From Halalkalibacterium ligniniphilum (GTDB lineage: Bacteria; Bacillota; Bacilli; Bacillales; Bacillaceae_D): a stretch of DNA of 64,000 nt. The stretch spans positions 62,001 to 126,000 of the forward strand of contig NZ_ANNK01000091.1 in the NCBI RefSeq assembly GCF_000334155.1, written 5' to 3'. The notes beneath the pieces were generated by a model, which made no database searches, was not told where the DNA came from, and saw nothing but the letters and a program-made list of their open reading frames with translations. Made by a program: the position numbers and the translations under genes. This document shows positions 62,847-64,000 of the stretch, one piece after another (the stretch's first letter is position 1; the number at the start of each line of letters is the position of its first letter).

Positions 62847-63320
62847 ATGAAAAAAATATTTCTATCAGCAATCTTAAATATCATAGCTGTAATTTTATTC
62901 GGATGGGCACTTGTAGCGCTTTACGGTGCTCAAATGCAATTTGCTGATATTATGAATGATCCTGAACCACCATGGGAAATTTCAGTAAACTTGTTACCCC
63001 TATTACTATTTTTTGTGATTTGCACACCAGTCTCGGTCTATTTATTTGTTAAAGGGAAAAGAAAGCACAAGAGCATGTGGAAGGCATTCATGCTTCCGAC
63101 TGAATTTGAAGAATCAGACGAAAGGGAACAATTGATAACAGCAAAAGCATGCAGAAGCGCATATATTACTATGTGGTTTACTGCGCCAATAGTAGCTGGT
63201 TTGCTGATTGTTTATCCAATAATTCAAGACATCATTCCATATTACCCAATTATTATTCTATTACTCCTGCCAGTTGTTCAAATGATTAGTTACTTTTACT
63301 CTCTTCATAAAAATCTATAG
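62847..63320 (+). CDS. Hypothetical membrane protein (DUF2178-like)
   Basis: This 157-residue protein has four predicted helices: residues about 5-25 (FLSAILNIIAVILFGWALVA), 45-65, 110-130 and 135-152. A central soluble loop reads EFEESDEREQLITAKACRSA, the ExDEREQ-AKA motif seen in small HTH-partner membrane proteins. Starts one base after the regulator stop behind GGAAGGAGTGG, so it is co-transcribed and translationally coupled. Function unknown. Confidence 0.75.
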   Translation: MKKIFLSAILNIIAVILFGWALVALYGAQMQFADIMNDPEPPWEISVNLLPLLLFFVICTPVSVYLFVKGKRKHKSMWKAFMLPTEFEESDEREQLITAKACRSAYITMWFTAPIVAGLLIVYPIIQDIIPYYPIIILLLLPVVQMISYFYSLHKNL

Positions 63321-63383
63321 AAAGGATTGTTTTTATGTTAGAGCGCATAAATGTTGCTGATTTAACTTAGGGGTGGGGCGCAT

Positions 63384-63473
63384 ATGAATAGCCAATTTTG
63401 TGAAGTCGTTATTCATGATTTGACGAACCCTCAAGCATCTGTAATGTTTACAGTAAATAACCATGTGGATTAA
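63384..63473 (+). pseudogene. Remnant of a YheO/DauR-like PAS regulator
   Basis: ATG 63384 behind GGGGTGGGG encodes FCEVVIHDLTNPQASVMFTV then NNHVD and a stop. CEVVIHDL and NNHV are the PAS block of YheO-like regulators, which then needs an HTH; here only about 29 residues remain. Confidence 0.55.
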
Positions 63474-63477
63474 TTGA

Positions 63478-63820
63478 TAAAATACCGAAAATCTTTGCCA
63501 TTCAAGCGGTAAACTGTGCGCCTCTTGTGAAAGCTTACCAAACTGGGGAAGAATCAGCACAACCTGTTATCAATAGAGGTACTTTAGCGGAAAGGATAGC
63601 TATTGCTGCACCAGCGCGTTCCAAACAAATTTAAATACCAATGGTACGTTTATTGATATTGAAGAAGATGAGATTCTGAGTGCACGTGCTAAACTGAGTG
63701 AGAAAGGATTTTATGTGGAAGTGACATCAGCAGTAAATATAAGAACTAAAGGGGATAAAGCCCCGAATTACGGAGAAAAAAAGTTAGTTTACATAATATA
63801 TATTATCGGAATCAATTAAG
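63478..63820 (+). pseudogene. Frameshifted C-terminal remnant of a threonine-synthase-like PLP enzyme
   Basis: The first frame reads KIFAIQAVNCAPLVKAYQTG then EESAQPVINRGTLAERIAIA and APARSKQI, TAA. A second frame continues NTNGTFIDIEEDEILSARAK then LSEKGFYVEVTSAV to about 63820. The N-CAPL, GTLAE-IAIAAPAR and GFYVE-TSA blocks are those of threonine-synthase/diaminopropionate-type PLP enzymes. The catalytic Lys region is missing. Confidence 0.65.
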
Positions 63821-64000
63821 ATCAAGCTGCGAATCATCTCAATTATTAAGTATACTTTAGATAGTGAGACAAAATGAAATTTCTGCTAAAGTGTATCTAA
63901 TTTAGATAAATTTCTTCCTTCTTAGGTTAGCTATTTGGCACTTACAACAATGAATAACAGAATTTATTCATCTAATTAATCACATTTATTAATCAGTATA
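63821..64000. other. Gene-free end of window
   Basis: Only an inverted repeat is noted (AAGTATACTTTAG at about 63850 and CTAAAGTGTATCT at about 63890). No gene is seen. Confidence 0.4.

Overview
The window is a low-GC, spore-forming Firmicute chromosome of Bacillaceae type. This rests on strong GGAGG-type ribosome sites, frequent TTG and GTG starts, an H-type small acid-soluble spore protein, a SinR orthologue, a YmaF-family protein, family II (Mn) pyrophosphatase and a ResC-type cytochrome c maturation protein. No rRNA, tRNA, CRISPR array, complete insertion sequence or prophage is visible.

Region 1 (1-5.8 kb) is the standout: the distal part of an mnx operon. It holds a 5'-cut gene, mnxE-like and mnxF-like small genes, and a 1219-residue multicopper oxidase matching MnxG, the Mn(II) oxidase of Bacillus spores. 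A further Cys-rich gene follows whose C-terminal half is a paralogue of the 5'-cut gene. Region 2 (5.9-7.4 kb) holds sinR with a degraded SinI-like piece and a broken second SinR-like gene. Region 3 (7.5-10.8 kb) is housekeeping: a FAD-linked glycolate/D-lactate dehydrogenase-type protein, rpiA, a Dabb protein and mscL.

Region 4 (11.3-20.5 kb) looks like an aromatic-acid utilisation cluster. It has a UbiX-type flavin prenyltransferase, a TAXI-TRAP transporter (binding lipoprotein and fused permease), a LysR regulator, a Rieske oxygenase, a zinc alcohol dehydrogenase, a UbiD-type decarboxylase and a 58-residue zinc-ribbon protein just before a terminator. In the inferred model TRAP imports an aromatic carboxylate, UbiX makes prenyl-FMN for UbiD, and the Rieske enzyme and dehydrogenase act on the ring or side chain.

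Region 5 (20.5-48.9 kb) is a mixed core: ymaF, sspH, an aldo/keto reductase, ppaC, brnQ, an HD-GYP protein, a MurR/RpiR regulator, a CNNM/CorC-like protein, an S66 peptidase, a MarR-GNAT fusion, several MFS exporters, an orphan resC and a phosphatase-superfamily protein. It also holds three copies each of two interspersed repeats and a probable type I toxin gene at 40.5 kb.

Region 6 (48.9-54.1 kb) is a gene graveyard with remnants of a cortex-lytic-type hydrolase, an AbrB-type protein, an IS4-type transposase, murE, a VanY-type carboxypeptidase and asparagine synthetase. One intact ferric-reductase-like gene sits among them.

Region 7 (54.1-64 kb) carries a YdhK-type metal-associated lipoprotein, katG with a PerR-like box, and a chromate resistance operon (split ChrB plus ChrA) behind a perfect palindrome. 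Several freshly broken genes and a two-gene HTH/membrane operon follow.

Metal and oxidant handling recur across the window (MnxG, YdhK, KatG, ChrBA, ferric-reductase-like), which suits a sediment or soil spore-former. This ecological reading is inference.
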